From Symsagittifera roscoffensis (Eukaryota; Xenacoelomorpha; Acoela; Convolutidae), in contig NC_087066.1 of assembly GCF_963678635.1 (NCBI RefSeq), forward strand, positions 27,657,301-27,721,300: DNA of 64,000 nucleotides, written 5' to 3'. The notes under the pieces were generated by a model. That model ran no database searches. It was not told the origin of the DNA and saw only the letters and a program-made list of their open reading frames with translations. How positions within the stretch are numbered: the stretch's first letter is position 1; every line of letters begins with the position of its first letter. The position numbers and the translations under genes are program-made. Positions 32,014 to 43,690 of this stretch are shown in pieces.

Positions 32014-34255
32014 GTCTGGTGATGCGCCGCTGGACCTACTGAGCTCGGGTGAGATTGTTCCTTGTTTTTGATTTTTATAATTCGATTTTAAAATTTAAAT
32101 TAATTTAGTTGTCTTTTTTTTATTTGCTGATTTGTAAAATTCCCACTAACCGCTTATCATGGGTTAGTTCAGTCCTCTAAAGTCCAGTCAAAATCCTTTT
32201 TTTAACCTTTATGCTGCGTCAAGATGAGGAAAAACAACAAAGAGTGTACAAGCAAAGATTGTTTAAAACCTTCAGGACTGATAAATTGGATTAGATGTGA
32301 TTGTTGTTCTAGTTGGTATCATATCAGTTGTGTAAATATTTCTCTTAGCGACTCTAGGAAAACCCAATGGTTTCAGTGTCCTTTATGCGTTGATGTAAAA
32401 TCTGTTAAAAAAGCAACTGATAAATATCAAAAATTGTTGTCTAAGCACCCGCAGCGAGCCAAATTTGCAGCTCCAAACCCAGAAAAATTGGATAGTTTTT
32501 TCGTAACCGATTTCGACCTATACAAAGCGATAATGTCCTTTCCAAACGGATCAGCAGCAGGTCCTGATAAAATAATTCCTCAAATTTTTAAAGATCTTGT
32601 TAGTAAGTCGAATGGCAATGCAGGACTTAATTTTCTGAAACCGCTTACTAAGCTGATGAACCTCAATGGAGATGGCAAAACACCCGAACCACTAAGACCT
32701 TTCTTTTTTGGCGCAATCCTGAAGCCCCACCCCTTTTTGCGGAAACAATTCATACACTAGTCAAACAGTTGGAGTCGAAAATTAACATCTGGTATTTAGA
32801 TGATGGGAATTTAGCCGACGACTATAAGGTAGTACTCCGGGACCTTAAAAACATTCTGAAATCGGAACAAATTTACGGCCTGAGCTTAAACACTGAGAAG
32901 TGTGAACTTTGTTTTTTTTGGACCGACTACTAGTACACAGTATAATTCAATTTTAACACAATTTCGAAAAATATGCCTCAAAATAAAAATAAAAAAACAA
33001 AAGCAGAACTCCTCATTTTAGGATCTCCAATCGGCAAACTTTGCCGAAAAGAATTGCTCGACGAAAAAATTAGGGAGCTTGAAAAAATCTCGGATGTCAT
33101 TGACAAACTAGACGCCCATTATGGTTTTTACCTCCTGAAAAATTGCTTTAGCATGCCAAAACTGCTATATTTTTTGCGTACGAGCCCTTGTTTTTTGCAA
33201 AATGATTTTTTGGAACGCTACGATAAATTACTAAGGAATTCGTTATGCAAGGTCACTAACGTGAAAAAGGATGATAACCAAGCAATTCTCCTGGCAGCCA
33301 AAGGTGGCTTGAGCGTTTCTTCCGCTTGTCTACTCGCTTTACCCGCTTTCTTAGCCTCAGCAGTAGGAGCGAAAGATGCCTTGAGCGAAATCTTTGGTTT
33401 GGAGCATATGGATGGAACCTGTGATGATGCGCTAGAACGGTGGTTTGACCTTGGAAAAATTGAAATGGCTCCGGAAAATGAAATTCAAAAAAATTGGACG
33501 GAGCCAATTTTTGACAGCGAAATTGCAGTCTTGATTTTACGATTCGAACCAACGGACGTAAAAAGGTTCAACGCGTTCCTAGATAGATTTGGCTCCCAAT
33601 GATTGAACGTCATCCCGTGCAAAAATTTAAGGTTAAAACTGTCAAACCAACAACTCAGAATTGCGATAGGATTTCGATTAGGATCAAAAATATGCGAACG
33701 GCATAAATGCGTGTGAGGAAAAGACGTTACCGAGGATGGTTGGCATTGTCTTTCTTGCCTCAAAAGTGCAGGGAGATTCTCTAAGCATTCAAACCTGAAT
33801 GCCCTTATAAAGCAGAGTCTATCATCTACTCACATTCCGCCTGTTTTAGAACCACGACACCTCTACAGGACCGATCAGAAGCGACCAGACGGTTTGACGC
33901 TCGTTCCATGGGCTGATGGTAAGCAGCTCTTGTGGGATGTAACGGTAGTAGACTCCTTAGCTCCTTGTAGGATTAACGCCTGGTCTGTTTGTAACCCTGG
34001 TACGACTGCCGCTGAAGCGGAATACGAAAAATTGACAAGTATAGAGATCTTGTAAATGATGGATATCTTTTTCAACCGCTAGCTTTTGAAATTCAGGGCG
34101 CGGCCGGCCCCAGCACAGAAGTTTTTTTGAGCAAGCTTTGTAAGAACCTAAGCATATGCACTGAGGAACCCAGAGCAGGCAGCCTTTTAAAACAGAGAAT
34201 CTCCCTGGCAATACAGATTGCGAACGCCGCTTGCGTACTCGGAACAATAAATGAC
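32014..34255 (+). pseudogene. Element C copy 1: non-LTR retrotransposon with PHD-like finger, RT and RLE, internally deleted
   Basis: The 5' leader runs to ATG 32224. 32224-32760 encodes a C4HC3 PHD-like finger (CTSKDC ... CDCC ... WYHISC ... CPLC) and the start of reverse transcriptase. A large internal deletion then joins the RT fingers region to the palm. The YLDDG box is near 32797-32811 in another frame. A T-run insertion near 32914 shifts the frame again. 32973-33602 is the thumb region, and from 33603 a stop-ridden frame carries the Cys/His cluster and the restriction-like endonuclease (KRPDG, WDVTVVD), ending GTINDRT near 34264. Dead copy. Confidence 0.8.
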
Positions 34256-34432
34256 AGGACTTAAACACTTGTCATCTTCTTTTTTTTAAAAGGTAATCAG
34301 AAGGTCAAAAGTATCATAGTAACCGAGGTTACAGTCATGAGTCCCTTCACCATGTATTCCAGTCAAAATCCTTGGAATTTTCTAGATATGGAAGTGATAA
34401 TGATAAAAGAAGATGTCAAGTGTTTAAGTCCT
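34256..34432. mobile_element. MITE-like element with 28-bp terminal inverted repeats
   Basis: 34256-34283 and 34405-34432 are reverse complements at 27 of 28 positions (aggacttaaacacttg at one end, caagtgtttaagtcct at the other). The interior has the palindrome gtaaccgaggttac. At 177 bp it is non-coding. It sits at the 3' end of element C copy 1. TTAA lies within each end, but no clear target duplication is seen. A diverged relative is at 38036-38162. Confidence 0.65.
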
Positions 34433-34826
34433 TTTCATTTAAAATCGATACGGGTTACGCTTCTTCAATAAGAACACGCAACTCGACACGAGATAATATA
34501 ATATACAAGTGTTACAAGTAAAAAATTTCGTCGAAAGTTATTTTGTCATTTATTGTTCCGAGTACGCAATATTTGATTTTAATTTTTTGTAGTCTTATTT
34601 ATTCTTCTGTGTAAGTTTTCATTCATTTCATTGTTCAAACAAACTCTTTTAGACTCTCATTTACCATAAACAGCTAGAATTATAACCATAAAACAACCTC
34701 TATTCTTTTTTTAAGCATTTGGTTGAAACCATCAAGAGTATTTCACAAGATACTTTGCATGAACAAAACTTGTAGCAAGTACTTTAAACGTACAATTGTC
34801 TATCTGTGTATAATTGAGTAGAGTTT
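34433..34826. other. Spacer and insert at the 3' end of element C copy 2
   Basis: 34433-34543 is unassigned. 34544-34570 is the displaced C-terminal end of element C copy 2, reading on the - strand gcgtactcggaacaataaat. 34571-34826 is an AT-rich insert of about 255 bp that splits it from the main body. No gene. Confidence 0.5.
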
Positions 34827-37661
34827 TTATATCTGTATTGCCAGGGAGATTCTCTGTTTTAAAAAGCTGCCTGCTCTGGGTTCCTCAGTGCATATGCTTA
34901 GGTTCTTACAAAGCTTGCTCAAAAAAACTTCTGTGCTGGGGCCGGCAGCGCCCTGAATTTCAAAAGCTAGCGGTTGAAAAAGATATCCATCATTTACAAG
35001 ATCTTTATATTTGTCAATTTTTTGCTCTTCCGCTTCAGCGGCAGCCGTACCACGGTTACAAACAGACCCGGCATTAATCCTACAAGGAGCTAAGGAGTCT
35101 ACTACCGTTACATCCCACAAGAGCTGCTTACCATCAGCCCATGGAACGAACGTCAAACCGTCTGGTCGCTTCTGATCGGTCCTGTAGAGGTGTCGTGGTT
35201 CTAAAACTGACGGAATGTGAGTAGATGATAGACTCTGCTTTATAAGGGCATTCAGGTTTGAATGCCTAGAGAATCTCCCTGCACTTTTGAGGCAAGAAAG
35301 ACCATGCCAACCATCCTCAGTAACGTCTTTTCCGCACACGCATTTATGCCGTTCGCATATTTTTGATCCTAATCGAAGTACTATCGCAATTCTGAGTTGT
35401 TGGTTCGACAGTTTTAACCTTAAATTTTTGTAGGGGATGACGTTCAACCATTGGGATCCAAATCTATCTTGCAAAGCGTTGAACCTTTTTACGTCCGTTG
35501 GTTCGAGTCGTAAAATCAAGTCTGCAATTTCGCTGTCAAAAATTGGCTCCGTCCAATTTTTTTGGATTTCATTTTCCGGAGCCATTTCAATTTTTCCAAG
35601 GTCAAACCACCGTTTAAGCGCATCATCATAGGTTCCATCCACATGCTCCAAACCAAAGATTTCGCTCAAGGCATCTTTCGCTCCTACTGCTGAGGCTAAG
35701 AAAGCGGGTAAAGCGAGTAGACGAGCGGAAGAAACGCCCAAGCCACCTTTGGCTGCCGGGAGAACTGCTTGTAAAAACTGGTTATCATCCATTTTCACGT
35801 TAGTGACCTTGCATAACGAATTTCTTAGTAATTTATCGTAGCGTTCCAAAAACTCATTTTGCAAAAAACAAGGGCTCGTACGCAAAAAATATAGGAGTTT
35901 TGGCATGCTAAAGCAATTTTTCAGGAGGTAAAAACCATAATGGGCGTCTAGTTTGTCAATGACATCCGAGATTTTTTCAAGCTCCCTAATTTTTTCGTCG
36001 AGCAATTCTTTTCGGCAAAGTTCGCCGATTGGAGATCCTAAAATGAGGAGTTCTTCTTTTGTTTTAATTTTCATTTTGGGGCATATTTTTCGAAATTGTG
36101 TTAAAATTGAATTATACTGTGTACTAGTAGTCGGTCCCAAAAAACAAAGTTCACACTTCTCAGTGTTTAAGCTCAGGCCGTAAATTTGTTCCGATTTCAG
36201 AATGTTTTTAAGGTCCCGGAGTACTACCTTATAGTCGTCGGCTAAATTCCCATCATCTAAATACCAGATGTTAATTTTCGACTCCAACTGTTTGACTAGT
36301 GTATGAATTGTTTCCGCAAAAAGGGATGGGGCTTCAGGATCACCTTGTTAAGTTCCGTCTTCTGACATTATGACAGAGCTTCCGTAAAAAAGGTAACTAG
36401 GTTTACCATACGCGCAATGGGTGTAATTATACAATTCGGGGCGATTTGAAAAAACATGATTCAGCATTGTTTCTCTGTTTAAAGAGTTAAAGGCATTCTT
36501 AAAATCTAGTTTTGAAAGAACAGTACATTTTGGATTGTCGTCGCGTTCAATTAGGTTTCAAAACAAGTGCGCAGCTATTTCTGCTCCTCGTTTGGTACCG
36601 CATCCTACCTGTACGTTTCCGAAAAAATTTTGTCCTTCGGAGAGGGCCTTGCTTCCAGCGCATTTAGACGCGATACGTCTCAGCGTGTTGCCTATGGCAA
36701 TCGGTCTCAACCCTCCGTCTATTTTTATGAGGGCGATAAGCTTTGCGCCAAAAAAGAAAGGTCTTAGTGGTTCCGGTATTTTGCCATCTCCAATGAGGTT
36801 TATCAGCTTAGTAAGCGATTTCAGAAAATTAAGTCCTGCACTGCCATTCGACTTACTAACAAGATCTTTAAAAATTTGAGGAAATATTTTATCAGGACCT
36901 GCTGCTGATCCGTTTGGAAAGGACATTATCGCTTTGTATAGGTCGAAATCGGTTACGCAAAAATTATCCAACTTTTCTGGATTTGGAGCTGCAAATTTGG
37001 CTCGCTGCGGGTGCTTAGACAACAATTTTTGATAGTTATCAGTTGAAAAAGGAGCTATTTTGTCATCCGAAGCAGCAAGCCTTATTCCTCCCTTTACATT
37101 TCCTTCATCGAGCTTACTACTTATTAACTTTATTCTCTGCTCGAGGTCACTCAGAGGCGGGCTTGAAACTTGGGGATGGGGTTTTGGAAGTGACACGTCA
37201 TTTGCTCGAATTTTTTTTTTATCAAAGAGCTCATGCTTGTGGTCTGTTTGCGTCCACTTCTTTTCGGTTGCTCCAAAAAAAAACAAGAACGACGTCAAAA
37301 AAATTAGCCATTTTGCAACATCTTCTAAATTGTAGACGATGTCATTTATTTTTTCCGACAGACTTTCCGCCAAGGGAACACGCGAGTCTTTTGGTACTCT
37401 CTTGAGTACTCGGACATTTGAGATGGCTGTATTAACATAATTGTCTAGCACTAAATCATTACCTATTGTTGCTTTATTAACAGATTTTACATCAACGCAT
37501 AAAGGACACTGAAACCATTGGGTTTTCTTAGAGTCGCTAAGAGAAATATTTACTCAACTGATATGATACCAACTAGAACAACAATCACATCTAATCCAAT
37601 TTATCAGTCCTGAAGGTTTTAAGCAATCTTTGCTTGTACACTCTTTGTTGTTTTTCCTCAT
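34827..37661 (-). pseudogene. Element C copy 2: non-LTR retrotransposon ORF (PHD-like finger, RT, RLE), near full length
   Basis: One reading frame of 945 codons from ATG 37661 to 34827, broken only by three stops: 37554-37556 (TGA at the finger Cys after WYHIS), 36558-36560 (TGA) and 36348-36350 (TAA just before QGDP). Domains: PHD-like finger (residues about 8-56); linker; RT with SAAGPDKIFPQIF, GGLRPIAIGNTLRRI, the catalytic Asp in KLDFKNAFN, QGDPEAPS and YLDDG (36263-36249); thumb; a CVCG..GWHGLSC Cys/His cluster; and a restriction-like endonuclease signature (KRPDG, WDVTVVD, KIDKYKDL). This is the layout of RLE-type (R2-like in the broad sense) non-LTR elements. The last 16 or so residues are displaced by an insert. 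Confidence 0.85.
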
Positions 37662-38035
37662 CTTGACGCAGCATAAAGGTAAAAAAAAAGGATTTTGACT
37701 GGACTTTAGGGGACTGAACTAACCCATGATAAGCGGTTAGTGGGAATTTTACAAATCAGCAAATAAAAAAAAGACAACTAAATTAATTTAAAAGGTTAAA
37801 AGGCAGCATAAAGGTTAAAAATCAAAAACAAGGAACAATCTCACCCGAGCTCAGTAGGTTCAGCGGCGCACCACCAGACTTCTCAAGCCAGTTCCAGTTC
37901 CCCACCTCCCCACAGAAAGCCACTTGACAGACCTGTCTCTAAAATCCCTCAGAGGGCGGTCCACATACAGGCACAAACATCAAACTTAACAAATCTATTT
38001 AATAAGTTTATCACAACAATTAGGCTAAACATTTA
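37662..38035 (-). other. 5' leader of element C copy 2
   Basis: On the - strand this leads into the ORF. Its inner part (37720-37875) matches 32014-32223 of copy 1, including cctactgagctcgggtgaga, although here about 80 bp near 37790-37830 differ. The outer part has no match in copy 1, so copy 2 is the longer at its 5' end. The true element end is not identified. Confidence 0.55.
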
Positions 38036-38162
38036 AACATCTTCTTTTACCATTATCACTTCCATATCTAGAAAATTCCAAGGATTTTGACCGGAATACA
38101 TGATGAAGGGACTCATGACTGTAACCTCGGTTACAATGATACTTTTGACCTTCTGGTTACAT
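38036..38162. repeat. Relic of the MITE-like element
   Basis: Reverse complement of about 34290-34415: shared strings include gtaaccgaggttacagtcat and ttggaattttctagatatgg. Its terminal repeats are eroded (aaaagaagatgtttaaatgt in place of the intact end). Confidence 0.7.
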
Positions 38163-38653
38163 TGAAAATTTCATTTTGCAATTAAAATGTTTTTTTTTCT
38201 GTTGTTGAGTGTGATTATCGGAAATCAACTTGTGTATAACGATTATCTTTCAGGAAGTAATCGCTCATTTGCTTATATCGAAGTTCATCGTTAACTTTAC
38301 ACATTTCACCCGTTACTGATGTATAATAAATAATAATTTATGCTTTTTGCGTATCGTCTGTTTTGTATTCAGGGGTAACGAGAGCTTTTTCAGATTGAAC
38401 CGAAACTTCCTAAATTTAATATATATGTATATGCTATTTGCTACGTCTTTGAGTGCCCAGGCCGTATATCTCAAGGATCTGGTGGTTTTCTTTCGTTACG
38501 GTTTTTTGTTGTATTCCAATGATGTTTTTAAGGAAGTGTCAACGCTTTTGGGGTCATTAGTTTGCATCTCAAATGCGCCTTTAGATGGAATACTTGTTTA
38601 AAAGGAGTTGGCATTTTCGGTTCCAGAAATGTGATTGATTAAGCCGATAAAAG
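38163..38653 (+). promoter_or_regulatory. Upstream region of the RIM/UNC-10 gene
   Basis: 490 bp between the transposon block and the start codon. It contains acceptor-like strings ttttgtattcag (ending 38372) and gagctttttcag (ending 38393). These could be trans-splice or 5' UTR intron acceptors if the organism is a nematode. No certain TATA box. The short ORF at 38347-38601 is not supported as a gene. Confidence 0.35.
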
Positions 38654-39114
38654 ATGATGTCTTCCTTCTTTGGATCCGCTGTATCTACAGTGAGTTTATT
38701 GACCCAAAGCATCGAAGGGGCAAATTCAAAATTGAAGAATATGACAGCAGTTAACAATATGTCACAGAGTCAGCCAAATGTCAGTGCTGCTTCGAACTCA
38801 TTTTCATCAGCCGGTAGAAACGGAATACCTTCAAATCAAACGAAGCCAGTTGCTTCTGGCAACGGTTACATTCCATATCAAAGTCCGTACTGTACAACAA
38901 TAGCACCTGCTCAAAAAATTCCGGATATTTCGATTACCTCACCACAAGAGCTTGATCCTCGACCAGCTACTGCCATCGGACAGGTTACAACCGATAAAAT
39001 GGATCCACCTGAAGTCCCCGACCTATCTTATCTACCCGAAGAAGAGCGCAAGCTGATAGAAGCTGTTATGAAACGTCAAGAAGCGGAGGAAACCGAGGAA
39101 AAAGATCTCATACA
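38654..39114 (+). CDS. unc-10: RIM / UNC-10 homolog, exon 1 (N-terminus and Rab-binding helix)
   Basis: Encodes 153 residues and two bases of a split codon; ATG at 38654, with a second at 38657. The first 114 residues are Ser/Asn/Gln-rich and probably disordered. From Met115 it reads MDPPEVPDLSYLPEEERKLI, the conserved start of the Rab3-binding helix of RIM proteins, which continues charged to EETEEKDLIQ. RIM organises vesicle docking and priming at presynaptic active zones. The exon ends at a consensus donor, ca|gtaagt (39115). The N-terminal extension before the helix is unusual; Met115 (38996-38998) could be an alternative start. Rabphilin-like proteins are the main alternative, but the helix and finger fit RIM better. 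Confidence 0.8.
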
Positions 39115-39411
39115 GTAAGTGATTATCTTTCATATAATTTAAATTTTGAGCGCTTAGAACAAGCAATTCCATTGAGACGAGTTCAAGGTCGGTATCAACT
39201 TATCAACCCATATTTTTTTTGTGATTCAAAACGAAGTTTTTGTAAGTTATTTTTTGTATAAGTATTATCGACCTTCTTTACTTACTGTTGTATTTTTTTA
39301 GGTAATTTTATTTCTTGTGGACTGATGAAAATTAGCTTTACGAACTAAAAACTTTCATGGGCCGATTTAATTACTGTATTTGGTAATTCAACTAGAATGA
39401 TTTTTATGTTT

Positions 39412-40506
39412 ACACAAGCAAAGCTTGTGTTATAGTATGAACTATCTTTTTTTTCCAAACTAAGTCGCAATTATTGTTGCGACGCAAATATTGCTGCGGC
39501 AAAATGAGTTCATTTTGGAAGTTTTCATTTTAATCAATAACCAGCTATTAGCTACAACAAATGCTCAGGATTTTAACTCAGACTATGATTGTTCCGACTT
39601 TTGTAACGAAAGTAATGGATTGCTTGTGCTCGGGGTGGTTTTTTTTCAGACAAATTTCGACTTTTAACTAGTCCTTTTTGACAGGATTTTCTTATATCAT
39701 TCAAAAAGTATTGTTGTCCTGAGCTTAAATTTGGAAAGGTTTGAGATCCGACGAAAGTCGGATTTCACCTGTGATCATTTTTCGTAAAGTTATTAGGGTA
39801 TAATAAAAACTGCCAATTTGGGACAATTAACGCGCAATATAAGCCAGCTAATAAGGTGAGGCTGAGCTGGCTTACATAAGCTTACTCATGCTTAATTTAA
39901 GCCATGAAAACTTAGTTTTAATCGAGTAAAGTTTATTTTCGGAATTTATAGCGGCAATTTGGCAATCAAAAGTTTTTTAAACTATTTTTTCTAATCATTT
40001 TTTTACAAAAAATTGTTGCAATTGGCCTATTTTGCTATGAATGTCAAATGAGCCTAAGTTCTATTTTTTTCGTTCAGTTCTTTTTATCTTACCACGCAGA
40101 AAAAAAGACATTAAATTAAAAAAAAAACTTTTTTTTACTGTTTCCGGAAGATTCTATGCTATTTTTTGTGTAGTTACCGGCTATCCTTGTTCTACCGAAT
40201 ATTTGAAAAAAACGGGGAGGAACTTTGTACTCAGTTTTAGTTTTTTTCTTTTTTTTTGTTTTCTGTGACGAATCAGCTACCAAAGCAATATTTTATTTTA
40301 ATGGCTTAAAAGCTTACAATAGCTTAATTGAATTTAAGCCTTTAAAGCTTAGTTTTACTCAAAGAAAGTTATCTTTTTAGTATTTTAGCGCTTTTATGAA
40401 TAAAAAATACGATAATTAAAAAAAAAATACGATAATTATGGGAAAAAAATTTCTTTAGACAACTGATTAGAAAGACAAAACCTAAAAAAATTTCAAACAT
40501 TTTTTT
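39412..40506 (+). repeat. 1.09 kb tandem repeat, unit 1
   Basis: Starts with the inverted repeat acacaagc/gcttgtgt. Nearly identical to 40507-41591. Contains a chance ORF of 75 codons that recurs in unit 2. The unit also has an inverted pair, aagccagct/agctggctt, near 39841-39874. Confidence 0.85.
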
Positions 40507-41591
40507 ACACAAGCAATGCTTGTGTTATAGTATGAAATATCTTTTTTTTCCAACCTAAGTCGCAATTATTGTTGCGACGCAAATATTACTGCGGCAAAAT
40601 GAGTTCATTTTGGAAGTTTTCATTTTAATCAATAACCAGCTATTAGCTACAGCAAATGCTCAGGATTTTAACTCAGACTATGATTGTTCCGACTTTTGTA
40701 ACGAAAGTAATGGATTGCTTGTGATCGGGGTGGTTTTTTTCAGACAAATTTAGACTTTTAACTAGTCCTTTTTGACGGGATTTTCTTATATCATTCAAAA
40801 AGTATTGATGTCCTGAGCTTAAATTTGGAAAGGTTTGAGATCCGACGAAAGTCGGATTTCACCTGTGATCATTTTTCGTAAAGTTATGGGGGTATAATAA
40901 AAACTGCCAATTTGGGACAATTAACGCGCAATATAAGCCAGCTAATAAGGTGAGGCTGAGCTGGCTTACATAAGCTTATTCATGCTTAATTTAAGCCATG
41001 AAAACTTAGTTTTAATCGAGTAAAGTTTATTTTCGGAATTTATAGCGGCAATTTGGGAATCAAAAATTTTTTAAACTATTTTTATTAATCATTTTTTTAC
41101 AGAAAATTGTTGCAATTGCCCTATTTTGCTATGAATGTCAAATGAGCCTAAGTTCTATTTTTTTCGTTCAGTTCTTTTTATCTTACCACGCAGAAAAAAA
41201 GACCTTAAATTAAAAAAAAAACTTTTTACTGTGTCCGGAAGATTCTATGCTATTTTTTGTGTAGTTACCGGCTATCCTTGTTCTACCGAATATTTGGAAA
41301 AAACGGGGAGGAACTTTGTACTCAGTTTTAGTTTTCTTTTTTTTTGTTTTCTGTGACGAATCAGCTACCAAAGCAATATTTTATTTTAATGGCTTAAAAG
41401 CTTACAATAGCTTAATTTAATTTAAGCCCTAAAAGCTTAGTTTTAGTCAAAGAAAGTTATCTTTTAAGTATTTTAGCGCTTTTATGAATAAAAAATACGA
41501 TAGTTAAAAAAAATACGATAATTATGGGAAAAAAATTTCTTTAGACAACTGACTAGAAAAACAAAACCTAAAAAAATTTCAAACCTTTTTT
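40507..41591 (+). repeat. 1.09 kb tandem repeat, unit 2
   Basis: Same head (acacaagc..gcttgtgt) and order as unit 1, differing by scattered substitutions and T-run length changes. Confidence 0.85.
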
Positions 41592-42365
41592 ACACAAGCA
41601 ATGCTTGTGTTATAGTATGAACTATCTTTTTTTTTAACCTAAGTAGCAAATATTCTTGCGACGCAAATACTGTTGCGATAAAATGTTTTTATTTTAAAAG
41701 TGTTCATTTTAATCAATAACCAGCTATTAAGTACAGCCAATGCTAAGGATATTAACGCAGACTATTACATTACAAATAGCACTTAAGCTTCAAGGTATCA
41801 TGGATCTGTAGCGTAGAGATAGGGAATGAGACCAGAAACAAATTAAGAGGGTTCGAACCTGGGCAGGGTCGGATGTTTTAATGAACTTTTTCGTATACTA
41901 GTTAAAATGCGTTTATTGAATTTCTGACAATTTTTTGAAACTTCTTGGCTTTCGGTAAAACCTACCCTACTAAATTTGATATGAAGGTTACAATTCAAGA
42001 AATCGTTCGCGAAAATTTTTCCTGCAGACTTTTTATTTTAGAAGAAAAATGTCATGTCTTTGGTAAAATTCTCATATCTCATAAATTATCACTCTTTCTT
42101 TAATAGAGCAACTAAGGTTTTGAGCGAATTCCGTTTTTTGATTTTGTGAAATTCACCCCTCATCAGTATATAACACAGTATCGAGAGATTTAAAATTTTT
42201 GGGGCACCTGGTTTTTTTTCATTATTTTTTCGACTTATGTTTGTGTTGCATCGCAAGTGGTGCAAGGCTTCGCTTCGCCTCTGTGTTTTACCTGTATTTT
42301 TTGGTTTTTAGATCTATTTCTTGCAGTTATTTTGCTTGTTTCCGAAGTACAGCTTCGCCTCTGTG
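41592..42365 (+). repeat. Composite repeat with tRNA-like core, copy 1
   Basis: The head repeats the first 180 bp or so of the tandem units, in more diverged form. Near 41800-41868 there is an A-box-like string (tctgtagcgtagagat) and a B-box-like string (gggttcgaacctg), spaced as in a tRNA gene. The tail holds two copies of cttcgcctctgtgt (near 42276 and 42351). No tRNA cloverleaf was confirmed. Confidence 0.5.
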
Positions 42366-42499
42366 TGAGTAAGCATTATCGTACGTAGATAACCAGATAA
42401 CTATTTTTGGATGAGGTTACTTGTTGTTACATGTTCTATGATTCTTCATCAATAAAATAACGATCGCGCAGGATTTCCAATGTCTATTGTTCTATTTGT

Positions 42500-43690
42500 T
42501 TTTCAGAAAACTTCAAGTTTACAATGGTCAATGAACGTAGTTAAAACACCTAAATAGGTCGAGATGTTTTTTTCTTGTTTTAATAGGAAAAAGTATAAAT
42601 TTGATTAGGCACAAATTCATTTTTCGCGGTTTGTTTTCTGATTTGTTTTTCAGTTTATTTTTGATTTTTGTTATAAGGAGAGCCAATATCACTATCAAAC
42701 AGCAGAAGTGTTAAGATCACGAAAAACGTGATCGACTCCTACTTTCGAAAGTTGGATGTGGTTTCAGATTTCCCACCGGAATCGAGGATACCTGTTTGTC
42801 CCTTTTCTCAAATTTGATAAATTAAATAATATACGGAAAGTTTTCATTTGTTCTTGATTAATACTTGCTGATGAGTTTTTGATGAATGCTTGCTCAAATT
42901 TTAAGAGCTTTAAGGATATTAATTTTGTTCTCGAAATTCGAACATTGAAGTTTTTCCTTAACAACAAGATATGTTTTTCCCTACACTCTGTTGCCTTTTT
43001 TGGAGATGTTTCACGTTAAGTTTGATTTTTCTCGGTTTGACTTTTGCTTCTTTTTCAAGTTCATTACAATTTCCTTTGTTCAAAGAAATGCAGATTATGC
43101 TATCCTGGCGAGAAGTAGCAAATGGCGTGATTGGTTTTTATTTTCAAAATTGGAATAAAATTTCAAGATTACTCAAGCAAATTGAAAAAAAGTAATACTT
43201 TTTGATCCTGTTTTCTCAGGTTGAGCTACGTTTATTAACAGTCGATGTACATAGTTCAGGTTATAATAAAGGTCGTGATGATTTTTTTAGGCTCAAGTTT
43301 ACTTTTTTTTCGCGGTTTGACTTGATTTTTTTTTTAAGTTCAGTTCATTTTCTTTGTTAAACGGAAGGCAAACTCAACTATCGAACAGCGAACTTGCAAA
43401 GGTCTTGATACTCGTGATAAACTTCGAACCTCGAAAAGAGATTTTCTTCTATCAGATTTCCCAGCGAAATAATAATTTTACCTATTGATTCATTTTTCTT
43501 AAATTGTGTTAATTTTAATCAAAAAGTATTCATTATAGTTTGTTCTAGAAATTCAAAGTGCTTTAAGGCCATCTTTTGTTTTCCTCGGAAATTCGGATTT
43601 TGAGATTCTATCAAAAAACATGTCAGTATTTTTTGGTTACTCGCGTTCATTGACTCTTTTCCAACTCTGTTGCCAATGTTGAAACAAATG
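42500..43690 (+). repeat. Dispersed intronic repeat family, first two copies
   Basis: Two diverged head-to-tail copies. Consensus order: caatgaacgtagt..taggtcg..gat then a T-run; aaggcaaactccactatcga; aaaacgtgatcgactt; ttgatccagttttctcaaat; ttctagaaattcaaag; and ttgcgttcattactctttt ending near gttggct. Further copies are in intron 2, all in this orientation. Confidence 0.6.

Noticed and set aside
33956-34268. - strand ORF rich in Cys and Leu, similar to the + strand ORF at 34814-35077
   Set aside because: Both are the antisense of the endonuclease region of element C. Their similarity only reflects the inverted pair.
40041-40268. 75-codon ORF repeated at 41135-41356 as a duplicated gene
   Set aside because: It lies within the 1.09 kb tandem unit, is T-run-rich, and its frame depends on homopolymer lengths. 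No protein features.
39412-41800. CRISPR-like or regularly spaced array
   Set aside because: Only two full 1.09 kb units and eukaryotic context. A tandem duplication, not a short-repeat array.
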